A DNA stretch of 64,000 nt, from the NCBI RefSeq assembly GCF_022811725.1, contig NZ_CP094527.1, positions 3,534,001-3,598,000 on the forward strand, given 5' to 3'. The notes below the pieces were generated by a model, which worked only from the letters and a program-made list of their open reading frames with translations, ran no database searches and was not told where the DNA came from. The position numbers and the translations under genes are program-made. Positions 8,797-18,600 of this stretch are shown piece by piece (position 1 is the stretch's first letter; each line of letters opens with the position of its first letter). This stretch comes from Mucilaginibacter sp. SMC90. GTDB lineage: Bacteria > Bacteroidota > Bacteroidia > Sphingobacteriales > Sphingobacteriaceae.

Positions 8797-10353
8797 ATGC
8801 GAAAAATCTTTATTTTTTTGGCTGCGCTATGCTTTTTTAGTTGCAAAAAGGAAGCCAATTCGTTAAATTCAACTAACGAAACTCCAAAACTTAGTGATTC
8901 TTTAACATTTAATTCACTGGCGGCATCAGCCAGTACAAGTTATGTTAACGTTAAAAACTATGGTGCCAAAGGTGATGGCACCACCGACGACACAAAAGCG
9001 ATAGTCGCAGCGCTTGCCGCTGCAAAAAAGGCTGGTGTACATAGTGTTTATTTCCCCGATGGAAGCTATATGATTGGCCAAACAGGTGATGGCGGAGGGG
9101 TAATAAGGCTTGTTGATGGCGTAGGCATGATGGGGAATAGCCCCGCTACATGTCATATTAAACTAACCGGAGGCAGGCATAACCCTAATCCTATTTTTTG
9201 CCAGGACTATGTGAACACACCATCAGTAAGTAATTTGGTTATCCAGGGCATTGATTTTAATGGAAATTCGGCTTTGCAAACATTTGACAGCAGTTACCAG
9301 TATTGTGCCGCCTTTAACTTTCACAACGGAAAAAACATTGAAGTTAAAAATTGCAAGTTTCAGAGTTTCAGGGGCGATGGTCTTCTATTTGGTGATGTAT
9401 TTGAACCGTCTTTAAATGCAAGGATAGTTACAAATGTAGATGTGCATGATTGTGAGTTTTATAATATCTACCGCGAAGGCACTATGTTTTGTGCGGTAAA
9501 CGACGCTACTTTCTATAATAACAATGTACATGGCGACGGGTACCTGGTTGGCGGTGTAGACATTGAAAGACATAGTGTAAACGAAACTGTATTAAATGTG
9601 TCGGTTTATAACAACACTTTTAATTTTACCGACGGCTACGGCCCGGTTGAGCGGGGAGGGCCAAAGGTTCGTTATCGCAGGGCGGTTACCATGGGCTTTT
9701 TTTATAATGGCTATAAAAACGGAGTTGCTGATTCACTAAGCGGTCATTATAAAATATACAATAACAAAATTTATCAGGGACAAATTGATTGCTGGGGGAT
9801 GCTTAACGTGAGTATATCCGGGAACAGCTTTAAAAATAGCTATGAAAATATTACAGGTGTAGGTTATGTTACTGCGCCCGCGATCAATATTTCAGACAAT
9901 GTAGCAACCAAAGGGTTAATCAACGTATTTGCAGATAATAACACTATCAATAGTGGTATTGGCAATGGCATAGCGTTTAAAAACTACGCTAAAGTGACGG
10001 CGAATGCAAATAAGATAACAGGCACCCCATTAGATGGTATCACTGTATTAGGTACAAGTGGCTGCTTTTACGGCAACACTATAACAAATGCAGGTTCGGT
10101 TAGCCAGCCACGATCGGGTATTTTAATTAACGGAAACGCATCGGGGCTTTACGTTTCAACTAATGAGGGTATCAATACCACAAGCGGAACAAGCCGTACT
10201 ATGGATTATGTTATAAAAATTGCCAGTGCAAACAACGGTGCCGTTGCTCCTCAGGTTTTAAACAACAAAGGAAAAAATATGCTTAAGGGTATTATTTCAG
10301 AATACTACTACCAGCCCAACTATGTACTCGCAGCTAATAATTCGGCGCTGTAA
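8797..10353 (+). CDS. Lipoprotein, parallel beta-helix, pectate-lyase-like (copy 1)
   Basis: 518 residues. Residues 1-16 are a lipoprotein signal with lipobox FFSC followed by KKE. From about residue 50 comes the N-terminal element of the pectate-lyase-superfamily domain (VNVKNYGAKGDGTTDDTKAI), followed by many short beta-helix coils with N-rich turns to the end. The best-conserved core, shared with the two paralogues at 10608 and 19650, runs from FQSFRGDGLLFGD to NNKIYQGQIDCWG. Families with this fold include polysaccharide lyases, epimerases and phage-type depolymerases. Being a lipoprotein in an exopolysaccharide locus, it probably acts on the polymer in the periplasm or at the cell surface. 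The exact activity is unknown. Confidence 0.85.
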   Translation: MRKIFIFLAALCFFSCKKEANSLNSTNETPKLSDSLTFNSLAASASTSYVNVKNYGAKGDGTTDDTKAIVAALAAAKKAGVHSVYFPDGSYMIGQTGDGGGVIRLVDGVGMMGNSPATCHIKLTGGRHNPNPIFCQDYVNTPSVSNLVIQGIDFNGNSALQTFDSSYQYCAAFNFHNGKNIEVKNCKFQSFRGDGLLFGDVFEPSLNARIVTNVDVHDCEFYNIYREGTMFCAVNDATFYNNNVHGDGYLVGGVDIERHSVNETVLNVSVYNNTFNFTDGYGPVERGGPKVRYRRAVTMGFFYNGYKNGVADSLSGHYKIYNNKIYQGQIDCWGMLNVSISGNSFKNSYENITGVGYVTAPAINISDNVATKGLINVFADNNTINSGIGNGIAFKNYAKVTANANKITGTPLDGITVLGTSGCFYGNTITNAGSVSQPRSGILINGNASGLYVSTNEGINTTSGTSRTMDYVIKIASANNGAVAPQVLNNKGKNMLKGIISEYYYQPNYVLAANNSAL

Positions 10354-10371
10354 TTAGCTTTTAGTATCAAT

Positions 10372-10409
10372 AAAAAGGCATTTGTTTTTATAAGCAAATG
10401 CCTTTTTTG
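10372..10409 (+). terminator. Rho-independent terminator
   Basis: AAAAAGGCATTTG, a 10-base loop, CAAATGCC then TTTTTT. It ends the single-gene unit of beta-helix copy 1. Confidence 0.85.
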
Positions 10410-10607
10410 TTTTCGTTAAAATTGAGTTGATTGGGGTTTGTTTTCCTCAATTATTCCCAAATTTCTACATTTTTCTACAATTTGTGAATTTTTTGCCATA
10501 TAATTATCGTGCCAAAAATATAATTATATAGAAATTAATTTCGGGTAAAGTAACTTTTTTATCACATAAGGCGTAGAAGTGCGCATATTGATTAAAATTT
10601 ACCTCTA

Positions 10608-12164
10608 ATGAAACGAAATTTTTTTATTTTGGCATTGTTTTTATTTGCGTCTTGTAAAAAGGACGACGTGGCGATAATTCCCCAAGTAGATAATGGGATC
10701 AATGTAAATGCACCTGCTGTATCATTAGCCGCTACAGCTACGCCTGCAAATGCAGTGAGCGTGAAAGATCAGGGTGCAAAAGGCGATGGAGTGACTGACG
10801 ACACTAAAGCTATAACCAACGCTTTACTTTACGCCAAAGCTCATGGCATTGGTAATATCTACTTTCCTGATGGCAGCTACATGATTGGCCAGATCGGCAA
10901 TGGCGGCGGAATCATCAGGTTAGCCGATGGTGTAGGCATGATAGGGAATGGCCCGGCAACCTGCCACATTAAATTAACCGGTGGTCGTAAAAACCCCAAT
11001 TCAATATTTTACCAAGATTATGTTGGTATGCCATCTATAGGCAACCTTGTAATACAAGGCATTGATTTCAACGGAAACCTGCCCTTGCAAACCTACGACG
11101 CTGACTATCAGTTTTGCCATGCTTTGAGTATCAACAACGGGAAAAATATCGAAGTGAAGAATTGTAAATTTCAAAGCTTCAGAGGCGATGGGTTACTGTT
11201 TGGCGATGTGTTTGAAACAAGCCTTAACAAAAGGATAGTTACAAACGTAAATGTTCATGATTCGGAATTTTTTAATATCTACCGCGAAGCCACCATGTTT
11301 TGCTGCGTAAATGGCGCATCATTTTATAACAATAATGTGCACGGCGACGGTTACCTTGTAGGTGGTGTGGATATTGAAAGGCACAGTGTTAACGAATCGG
11401 TTTTAAATGTATCGGTTTATAACAATATGTTCAATTTTGCTGATGGCTACGGCCCCGTTGAGCGTGGAGGGCCAAAGGTTCGCTATCGCAGAGCGGTTAC
11501 CATGGGCTTTTTCTATAATGGTTACAAAAATGCTACCGCCGACTCATTAAGCGGTCACCATAAAATTTACAATAACAAAATATATCAGGGCCAGATTGAT
11601 TGCTGGGGTATTATAAACGTTAGCATATCCGGCAATTGCTTTACAAATACCTACGAGAATATAACGGGAGTGAATTTTTTAACTGCATCGGCAATAAATA
11701 TTGCCGACCCTGCAAGCACCAAGGGCTTAATCAATGTATCGGCAGACAACAATACGATAAACTCGGCTATGGGTAATGGCATTGTGTTTCATGGTTATGC
11801 CCAGGTACAGGCTAATGCCAATACTATTACCGGTACCCGTACCGACGGCATAAACCTGATCAGCACCAGCGGCTATTTTTATGGAAATACCATAACAAAT
11901 GCCGGAACGGCCGCTCAAAAAGCTTCGGGGTTCATTGTTAGCGGCAATTCATCGGGTCTTATCATAACTACCAACCAGGCAACTAACACTACGGCGGGCG
12001 CAGCCCGCACTATGGATTATGTAGTGAAAATAGCGGGTGTTAACAATGGTAAGGTTGCGCCTAAAATTCAAAACAACAAAGGTAAAAATATGGCATCGGG
12101 TATTGTATGTTTATATTGGTTACAATCAACTTTTGCCGAATTGCTTAACAATTTAGCCGGCTAA
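10608..12164 (+). CDS. Lipoprotein, parallel beta-helix, pectate-lyase-like (copy 2)
   Basis: 518 residues, exactly the length of copy 1, and the same plan: lipoprotein signal (lipobox FASC, then KKDD), a variable linker, the Pectate_lyase_3-like motif VSVKDQGAKGDGVTDDTKAI, then beta-helix coils. The core around VHGDGYLVGGVDIERHS and GPVERGGPKVRYRRAVTMGF is almost identical to copy 1; in the compared DNA stretch the differences fall on third codon positions. Signal, linker and C-terminal coils diverge. It has its own promoter region and terminator, so it is a separate unit and not part of an operon with copy 1. Confidence 0.85.
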   Translation: MKRNFFILALFLFASCKKDDVAIIPQVDNGINVNAPAVSLAATATPANAVSVKDQGAKGDGVTDDTKAITNALLYAKAHGIGNIYFPDGSYMIGQIGNGGGIIRLADGVGMIGNGPATCHIKLTGGRKNPNSIFYQDYVGMPSIGNLVIQGIDFNGNLPLQTYDADYQFCHALSINNGKNIEVKNCKFQSFRGDGLLFGDVFETSLNKRIVTNVNVHDSEFFNIYREATMFCCVNGASFYNNNVHGDGYLVGGVDIERHSVNESVLNVSVYNNMFNFADGYGPVERGGPKVRYRRAVTMGFFYNGYKNATADSLSGHHKIYNNKIYQGQIDCWGIINVSISGNCFTNTYENITGVNFLTASAINIADPASTKGLINVSADNNTINSAMGNGIVFHGYAQVQANANTITGTRTDGINLISTSGYFYGNTITNAGTAAQKASGFIVSGNSSGLIITTNQATNTTAGAARTMDYVVKIAGVNNGKVAPKIQNNKGKNMASGIVCLYWLQSTFAELLNNLAG

Positions 12165-12186
12165 TTAATTTAATATAACTTGATGC

Positions 12187-12217
12187 AAGGGGGATTCATT
12201 AATGAGCCCCCTTTTTT
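12187..12217 (+). terminator. Rho-independent terminator
   Basis: AAGGGGG, a 13-base loop, CCCCC then TTTTTT, directly after beta-helix copy 2. Confidence 0.85.
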
Positions 12218-12364
12218 ATTCCGCATACAGCTAAGAAATATTCAAACGGCCCAAACTTTTTTGCCAAACAATTATTATAGCTTGAACGCCTGCTTTAAAT
12301 ACCTGCAGTAGGGTAGTGGCCTGTGGGTACATAAAGGCGGTTTATTATATGCAGTCCTTGAGCT

Positions 12365-13741
12365 ATGCTTCTTAAAATTGTAATCTTCTTTGTGCTTATC
12401 GCCATTTACGTTATCTGGCATGTAGTTAACCTTGTTCAAAAAAGAGATTCATCATATCTGCTTTTTAGTTTTATAATCACCTGCATTCCGTTCCAGATGT
12501 CTTTTCCTATATATACACCAACATATATATCGGTAGATGGTATAGGTTCTTTCACGGGCAAGATATTTTTGATGTTGCCACTAATAGCATCGGTTGCGCT
12601 GCTCCTAACGCAAAAGAATAAAAACGTGACATATTGGTATAAAAATGAAAGGTGGGTGATGTGGATCTTGCTGCTTATAGCAATTTCTTTTATTAATCCT
12701 TTTAATGTGGCGCGGTGGGGTACAGTGGCGTTTGCTGTTACATTGATATCTTACATCCTGTTCTTCAGGCTTATCTATAATAAACTAAATCCGCTGCAGA
12801 TATTGAACGGTATTTTTGCCAGCTTTTTATTGCTGTGCGTACTCAATTTTTGCCTTGCTATTTTATATCCGGTATTAGGGGTAACATTTGTAACTACAAT
12901 TTTTCAGGCGGGTGGTGATATGTGGGCTACCAGGAATGGTACACGTGCCGGTGCTATAGGTGTTTTTGTGACGCCGGCTAATCTTGGTTTATTTTCAGTT
13001 ATTGCTTCGGGTTTTTTCTTTGCCTGTTACCTTAATGGTTTCAAAAAAAAATTAAGCTTAATGGTGCTTATCGTAACGGGAATAACAATCATCCTTACCT
13101 ACTCGCGTACGTCATATATAACGCTGGTGGTAATATTGATCACGCTGTTTTACATATTCAAAAACGCCGCTAAACCACTGTTATCATTAAAAAGTTTCTT
13201 TTTGGGTGTGTTGCCTGCAGCAATAGTATTGTACTGGCTGGTATTTCTATCGCCCTTTAGCGCAACTTTTTTAAAAACAGATGCCAATGATATGTACCAG
13301 GCCCGCCTTGACCACTGGACTATGGGAATGGATATATTTCACCGTTCGCCCATCATCGGGGTAGGGATAAACAGCCATCTCGAATTCGTAAACAGGTCGC
13401 CGGAGATGAGCAAAGTTATCCATAACGATTTTTTGACATCAAATCCTATTCATAATACCCATCTCATCATTTTGGCCGAAACAGGTATCGTAGGCTTTGC
13501 CTTGTGGGTAATATTTATATTAACTACTATAAACAGGGCCAAAATCAATGTAGCCCAAAATGTGAACACTATATTGTCGCTATCACAGATTGCCTTAATC
13601 ATTACTTATATAATTTATGGCTTTACCGACTGGGCCCCGGTTTCGCATTCTACATTTCCAATATTTTTACTTTTTACTTTCTTCTTTTATAAGTATAGCA
13701 TCAGCACGCGTTCGGCTAACGTGGTTGTACTAAGCAGTTGA
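12365..13741 (+). CDS. O-antigen ligase / Wzy-like polymerase
   Basis: 458 residues with about eleven hydrophobic segments and one larger periplasmic loop (about residues 305-370) that contains the family signature: LDHWTMGMDIFHRSPIIGVG, then NPIHNTHLIILAETGIVGF. This NTH-LAETG element is characteristic of the Wzy_C/O-antigen ligase superfamily, which polymerises lipid-linked repeats or transfers a glycan to an acceptor in the periplasm. In a locus with Wzx, Wza and Wzc homologues, the polymerase role is more likely than ligation to lipid A. No clear ribosome binding site is visible, as usual for this phylum. Confidence 0.88.
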   Translation: MLLKIVIFFVLIAIYVIWHVVNLVQKRDSSYLLFSFIITCIPFQMSFPIYTPTYISVDGIGSFTGKIFLMLPLIASVALLLTQKNKNVTYWYKNERWVMWILLLIAISFINPFNVARWGTVAFAVTLISYILFFRLIYNKLNPLQILNGIFASFLLLCVLNFCLAILYPVLGVTFVTTIFQAGGDMWATRNGTRAGAIGVFVTPANLGLFSVIASGFFFACYLNGFKKKLSLMVLIVTGITIILTYSRTSYITLVVILITLFYIFKNAAKPLLSLKSFFLGVLPAAIVLYWLVFLSPFSATFLKTDANDMYQARLDHWTMGMDIFHRSPIIGVGINSHLEFVNRSPEMSKVIHNDFLTSNPIHNTHLIILAETGIVGFALWVIFILTTINRAKINVAQNVNTILSLSQIALIITYIIYGFTDWAPVSHSTFPIFLLFTFFFYKYSISTRSANVVVLSS

Positions 13742-13941
13742 GGGTAAATGGACTCGCTGCTTATCCCAATAAAAGCTTTGTGAAGAAAGTAAATCTGATC
13801 CGTTCAAGCTTGTATTTTAAGTATCTTTATAGCACAACCTTCTGCTCTTATTTTAACTATCTATTATTTTAACCGTTGGGTTGGAACTTTACAGCACATT
13901 ATTCGTATAACAACATACCTTGGTAAAAGCCAAGTTTGAGC

Positions 13942-14133
13942 ATGAATGACAAAAAGTTTAAGTTATTACTCAAAGTAATTAACTTTTTAAGTGTGGTTTC
14001 GTTAGAGAAGTACTGGAAAAATGGCTTCAAAATAGTTTTCAAAAAAAAAAAGAAGAGTGATGTATACCACTCTTCCGAAATTGAATCTGTCATCCTCCCT
14101 GTAGCTACTGCAAAGCCCGAAAAAGTGGTTTAA
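13942..14133 (+). CDS. Possible small basic protein
   Basis: 63 residues from the ATG at 13942. It begins with a lysine-rich helix (NDKKFKLLLKVINFL), continues with a strongly basic FKKKKKSD stretch, then a mixed tail ending KPEKVV. No family recognised. The opposite strand has an ORF of similar length over the same bases, so coding status is uncertain. It sits between the polymerase and the convergent WecG-type gene. Confidence 0.3.
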   Translation: MNDKKFKLLLKVINFLSVVSLEKYWKNGFKIVFKKKKKSDVYHSSEIESVILPVATAKPEKVV

Positions 14134-14170
14134 CAAATATGCCCCTTGTACATTTAGTACCTTATTTCAT

Positions 14171-15016
14171 TTAATTTAAATTAGCAAAACGATCTTCATT
14201 GATGTTAAATAATGATTCGTTCTTGGCAACAACCTTCATGTTGGGCCTTTGTTCACTTATTTTAATGCTTTTATCGGATTTTGCGTCTTCATTATTATCA
14301 TCCGTATCAGCCCTAAATAAGCGGCGCATCATCAGGTAACAAAATTTAGGGTAGGTTTTTATCGATCTTTTTAAAACGCCTTGTTCTTTAAATACCCGGT
14401 AAAAAAACCTGAGATTTAGTTTATCTATGAATTGCGGGTAAAAATTAATTTCGCGTTTTGTTTGATGAAGGAAGCCGCCACAGGTATAAACAGCGCCCTC
14501 ATATCCCGCTTTTCTCAAATCCAGCACCATAGTTTCCTGCAAAATTGCGCCCATGCCTACAAAAACTATATCCGGCTTCAATCTAACTATATTTAAAATA
14601 GCTTCGTTACGCTCCCAATCGCTTTTGAAATACCCATTTCTGTAACCTGAGATTTTTAATTCCGGAAAGCTTTTTCTGAAAACCTTTACTGACTCCTTGA
14701 TACCGCTGGCGTCTGTACCCAAAAAAAATGTACTAAGCCCGTTTTCAATAGCTATCTTAAATATATATGGCACAACCGATGTCATATCGCAGGAAAAACG
14801 TTTTATCTTAAAAGCGGCAGCCTTTAAAAAGTTCAATACAGCAACAACCAATATTCCGTCTGGCGCTATAAGGTCAAAGGCCTCAAACAATTCGGCTTTC
14901 TGCACCGCCAGTGTATATGAATGTGGATTTAAAAAAGTGATCAGCCTCTTTTTTCTCGGGTCAAAGTCTTCAATAGAGCGTGGTATTCTTGAGATAAAGA
15001 TGTTGTAGATATCCAT
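14171..15016 (-). CDS. WecG/TagA/CpsF family glycosyltransferase (GT26)
   Basis: 281 residues. Motifs of the family appear in order: LITFLNPHSYTLAVQ near residue 25, IAPDGILVV near 50 (the conserved DG), FFLGTDASGIKESV near 97, and VFVGMGAILQE followed by YTCGGFLHQT near 150-180. Members transfer N-acetylmannosamine or related sugars to lipid-linked intermediates (WecG for enterobacterial common antigen, TagA for wall teichoic acid). The conserved GMG-PxQE appears here as GMGAILQE, a mild deviation. The last 60 residues are a charged extension. It probably adds an early sugar to the repeat unit. Confidence 0.88.
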   Translation of the reverse strand: MDIYNIFISRIPRSIEDFDPRKKRLITFLNPHSYTLAVQKAELFEAFDLIAPDGILVVAVLNFLKAAAFKIKRFSCDMTSVVPYIFKIAIENGLSTFFLGTDASGIKESVKVFRKSFPELKISGYRNGYFKSDWERNEAILNIVRLKPDIVFVGMGAILQETMVLDLRKAGYEGAVYTCGGFLHQTKREINFYPQFIDKLNLRFFYRVFKEQGVLKRSIKTYPKFCYLMMRRLFRADTDDNNEDAKSDKSIKISEQRPNMKVVAKNESLFNINEDRFANLN

Positions 15017-15634
15017 TATGACTTGTTAAAGGTTAGAATTTAGTTGTCGGATCTTCATTTATAAATATAGCTTCTCAAACCAAAAGCCAGTTTAATGGCA
15101 TATGCCGTTCAATAAATGCAAAGACTGTTAAAATTTAACTTTTACAAAGGGGCTTAAAACTACGGGGAGTGGGAATTTTATAAATTGTTACATTCTTATT
15201 GTCAGAAATTTATAATAATTATCGTTAAACGAAAATGTGCTTACCCTATATCTAAAATTTTATACAGTAATTGTTACAAAAAATGTACAAACTCTACTGT
15301 TAACTTCTTATTTATATGAAATTTTTCTCATTATTCTATTTTGGAGTAGGGTTTTTTGTAACAAAACTATGGGCATTAAAGCCCCCGGTTGCCTGCTAAA
15401 TAGCCGTATAACTTTATGTGTATATTCAAGTGGTTGATAGTAAAAACATTACTACTAAAACGTTTTTTAACGATAATGATCAGTGCGAAAAAATGTTCAG
15501 GCATAAGTGGCTTTTAAGTCCGTAGTGAAATTTTTGGCATCTTTTTCTATCAGGTAAAATATGTTGTCCAATGTATAACATAATTAAACTGGTATAACAG
15601 ATAGTAAATCGATAACCTTAATATTCACTATAGC
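15017..15634. other. Long AT-rich intergenic region between divergent genes
   Basis: About 620 bases between the divergently transcribed GT26 and NRPS genes. It is strongly AT-rich, with no convincing ORF or RNA gene. Promoters for both flanking genes must lie here, but I see no unambiguous TTTG/TAnnTTTG pair. A short hairpin (GGGC-ATTAAA-GCCC) occurs near 15373. Confidence 0.5.
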
Positions 15635-18600
15635 ATGTCCTTGTTAATTTCCACCGAAACCGAACCATTTAATCTCAACCTTCTTCAAAAAAGCATTTCA
15701 ACTATAAAAAATAGCAGCTGTATAGATGATCCGGCCAGCGTTAAAAAAAGTCATGAAGCCTTTGCTGCTGTTGATTTAAATATCGACGCAGATTTGAGAC
15801 AAGCTATACAAAAAGCCGCTTACGATAATAAAGTAGAGTTTAATTCATTTTTAATTACTGCGGCCAACATCGTTTTACAAAGGTATACCGGACAGCCTAA
15901 TGTACTTTTAGGACAAGCCTTTGTACAATTAGAAGCCAGTAATGCACAAGTAGCGGAATTGTGGAATGAGCTAAACAGCAGCGATCTGCTGACAGATATT
16001 TTACTGAAGGTAAACGCTGCAATCACCGTTAACGCTGATTTTACCAACCTGCCTGCAAGCCTTCAACTATCAGGAGCAGGCATCAATAAGGATCTATTTC
16101 AGGTATTCTTTATTTCGGATAAAGGATTGGAAGATAATTCGTCAACGCTTATCCGCGAATTTGTAAGCCAGCTAAATGATTTTTACTTCGGCATATATCT
16201 CAAAGGCGATGAGAATAGCCAGCTCATATCAATTTTTTACGATACAAATAAGTTTAATGCCCAATTTTTTGATGTTTTTACTACCCGGTTGCTTGCTTTA
16301 TTACGGGAAACATCCAGTTACCCCTCGCTTAAACTGGGTGAGTTTAATGTATTGGGTAAAGACGAATACGATTTGTTAATTAATAAATTTAACGACACGA
16401 TTACTGCTTATCCGCACACGAAAACCATTTTTGACCTATTTGAGCAACAAGCCGCCGAAAAACCAGGTGCTGTAGCACTCATCAAAGGCGGTAAGCAGCT
16501 TACTTATCATCAATTGAATAAGCAGGCTAACCAGCTTGCTCATTATTTGATAAACGAAGGCGTAAAACCAGGGGATAATATAGGCCTGTTGACAAACCGT
16601 AGCTTCGACATGATCATTGGGATGCTGGGAATACTAAAAGCGGGCGGCGCTTATGTTCCGATAGATCCGGATTATCCATTGGATAGACAGGAATATATTT
16701 ATACCCAATCGGCTATAAAAATGATTGTTGCCGATCATGATTACCCTTTAAAGGTGATTGTTAAAGAAAATAACTTCAAGCTCATCAACCAATTATGCAT
16801 TGAAAATTTTGATGAACACAACCCTGCTTTAAAGATCGATAGCAGTCAGCTGGCATACACTATCTATACATCGGGGTCTACCGGCAAACCTAAGGGTGTT
16901 ATGATTGCCCATCACTCGGCAGTTAACTTATTGCAATGGGTAAATAACCGCTTTAATATAACAAATAGCGACAAACTGCTGTTCATTACCTCCATGTGTT
17001 TTGACCTTTCTGTTTACGATATATTCGGCATGCTTTCAGCTGGAGCGGCAGTTGTGATTGCTGAGAAAACAGAGATCCAGAATGTACAGATATTGGCAGA
17101 AATGCTTATAAAATATCAAATTACATTTTGGGATTCGGTGCCAACTACTTTAGATTACCTGGTTAAGACACTTGAAAAAGACAACCCTAAATACAGGTAT
17201 TTCGGATTAAAGACTGTTTTCATGAGCGGCGACTGGATCCCTGTGAACCTTCCTGATCGCATAAAGCTTTTCTTTCCCGAAGTGCAGGTAGTAAGCTTAG
17301 GCGGTGCAACGGAAGGGACGGTTTGGTCAAACTACTTTGTAGTTGATAAAACTGATCCAGCCTGGAGCAGTATCCCTTACGGAAAACCCATTGCAAATAA
17401 TTTTTTTTATATCCTGAATGATCATTTACAGCCTGTGCCGGTTGGTACAGTGGGTGATTTATACATTGGTGGGGTAGGAGTGGCAAAGGGCTACGCTAAT
17501 GACAGCGAGAAAACAGCAAGGTCATTCATTCCCGACCCTTTTCATCCTGGTAGCGGTGGCATGATGTACCGTACAGGTGACTCGGGTAAAATGATGCCCG
17601 ACTACAACATGGAGTTTATAGGGCGAAAAGACAACCAGGTTAAGATACAGGGATTTAGGGTGGAGCTTGGAGAAATTGAAAGTGTGTTAAATGGAAGCGG
17701 CCTGGTAAATTCAGCAATTGTATTAGCCAAGCCTGATAGTGATGGTAACAAACGATTAGTTGCCTATATAGTTAGCAAAACGAACGGCCATGATCCCGAA
17801 TCGTTTAAATCATACCTGCATAAATTTTTACCAGAATATATGATCCCCTCTGTTTGGATTGAACTGGATAATTTGCCCTTAACAGGTAACGGAAAAATAG
17901 ACAGGAATGCACTTCCCGAAGTTAACGACGTAGCAAAGATAAAAAGAGAATATGTAGAGCCGGAAACCGAAACCGAAAGGGTGCTGGTAAGTATCTGGAA
18001 AGAAAATTTCAGGAACAACGATATTGACGTGCTAAGTAACTTCTTTGATATTGGCGGGCACTCTTTAATGGCGGTGCAAATTTTATCTAAACTCAAAAAA
18101 ATCACCGGGAAAAACCTGCAGTTATCCGTTTTTTATAAATACCCAAGCGTTAGGTTACTGGCACATTTTATTGATGACGAAAACGATGACTATAATTTCA
18201 GGTCGCTGGTTGCAATTAAGCCATCGGGGTCAAAAAATCCATTGTATATCATTCATGGTGATGGTTTAAATGTGCTCAACTTCAGCAAGCTGGCTAATCA
18301 TATGGGTAAAGATCAGCCGGTGTATGGTTTGCAGGCGCTGGGGCTTAATGGCGTTGATGAGCCTATTGATAAGCTACCTGTTATAGCTTACCACTACATG
18401 CAGGAGATTATCAGGCATAACCCCCGCGGGCCATATTTACTGGCTGGATACTCATCTGGTGGCTATGTGGCTATGGAGATCAGGAAGCAAATGGTAGCAC
18501 AAGGTCGGGAAGTTAAAATGCTGATCATTTTTGATACCGATGCCGAAAAAACCGAGTATAAAGACTGGTATTCACTATTGCCCAAAAAAGCTAAACGTCA

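Noticed and set aside
15237..15437. Plus-strand ORF of 66 codons upstream of the NRPS
   Set aside because: AT-rich intergenic sequence; the product is hydrophobic noise without a plausible start context, and nothing supports translation.
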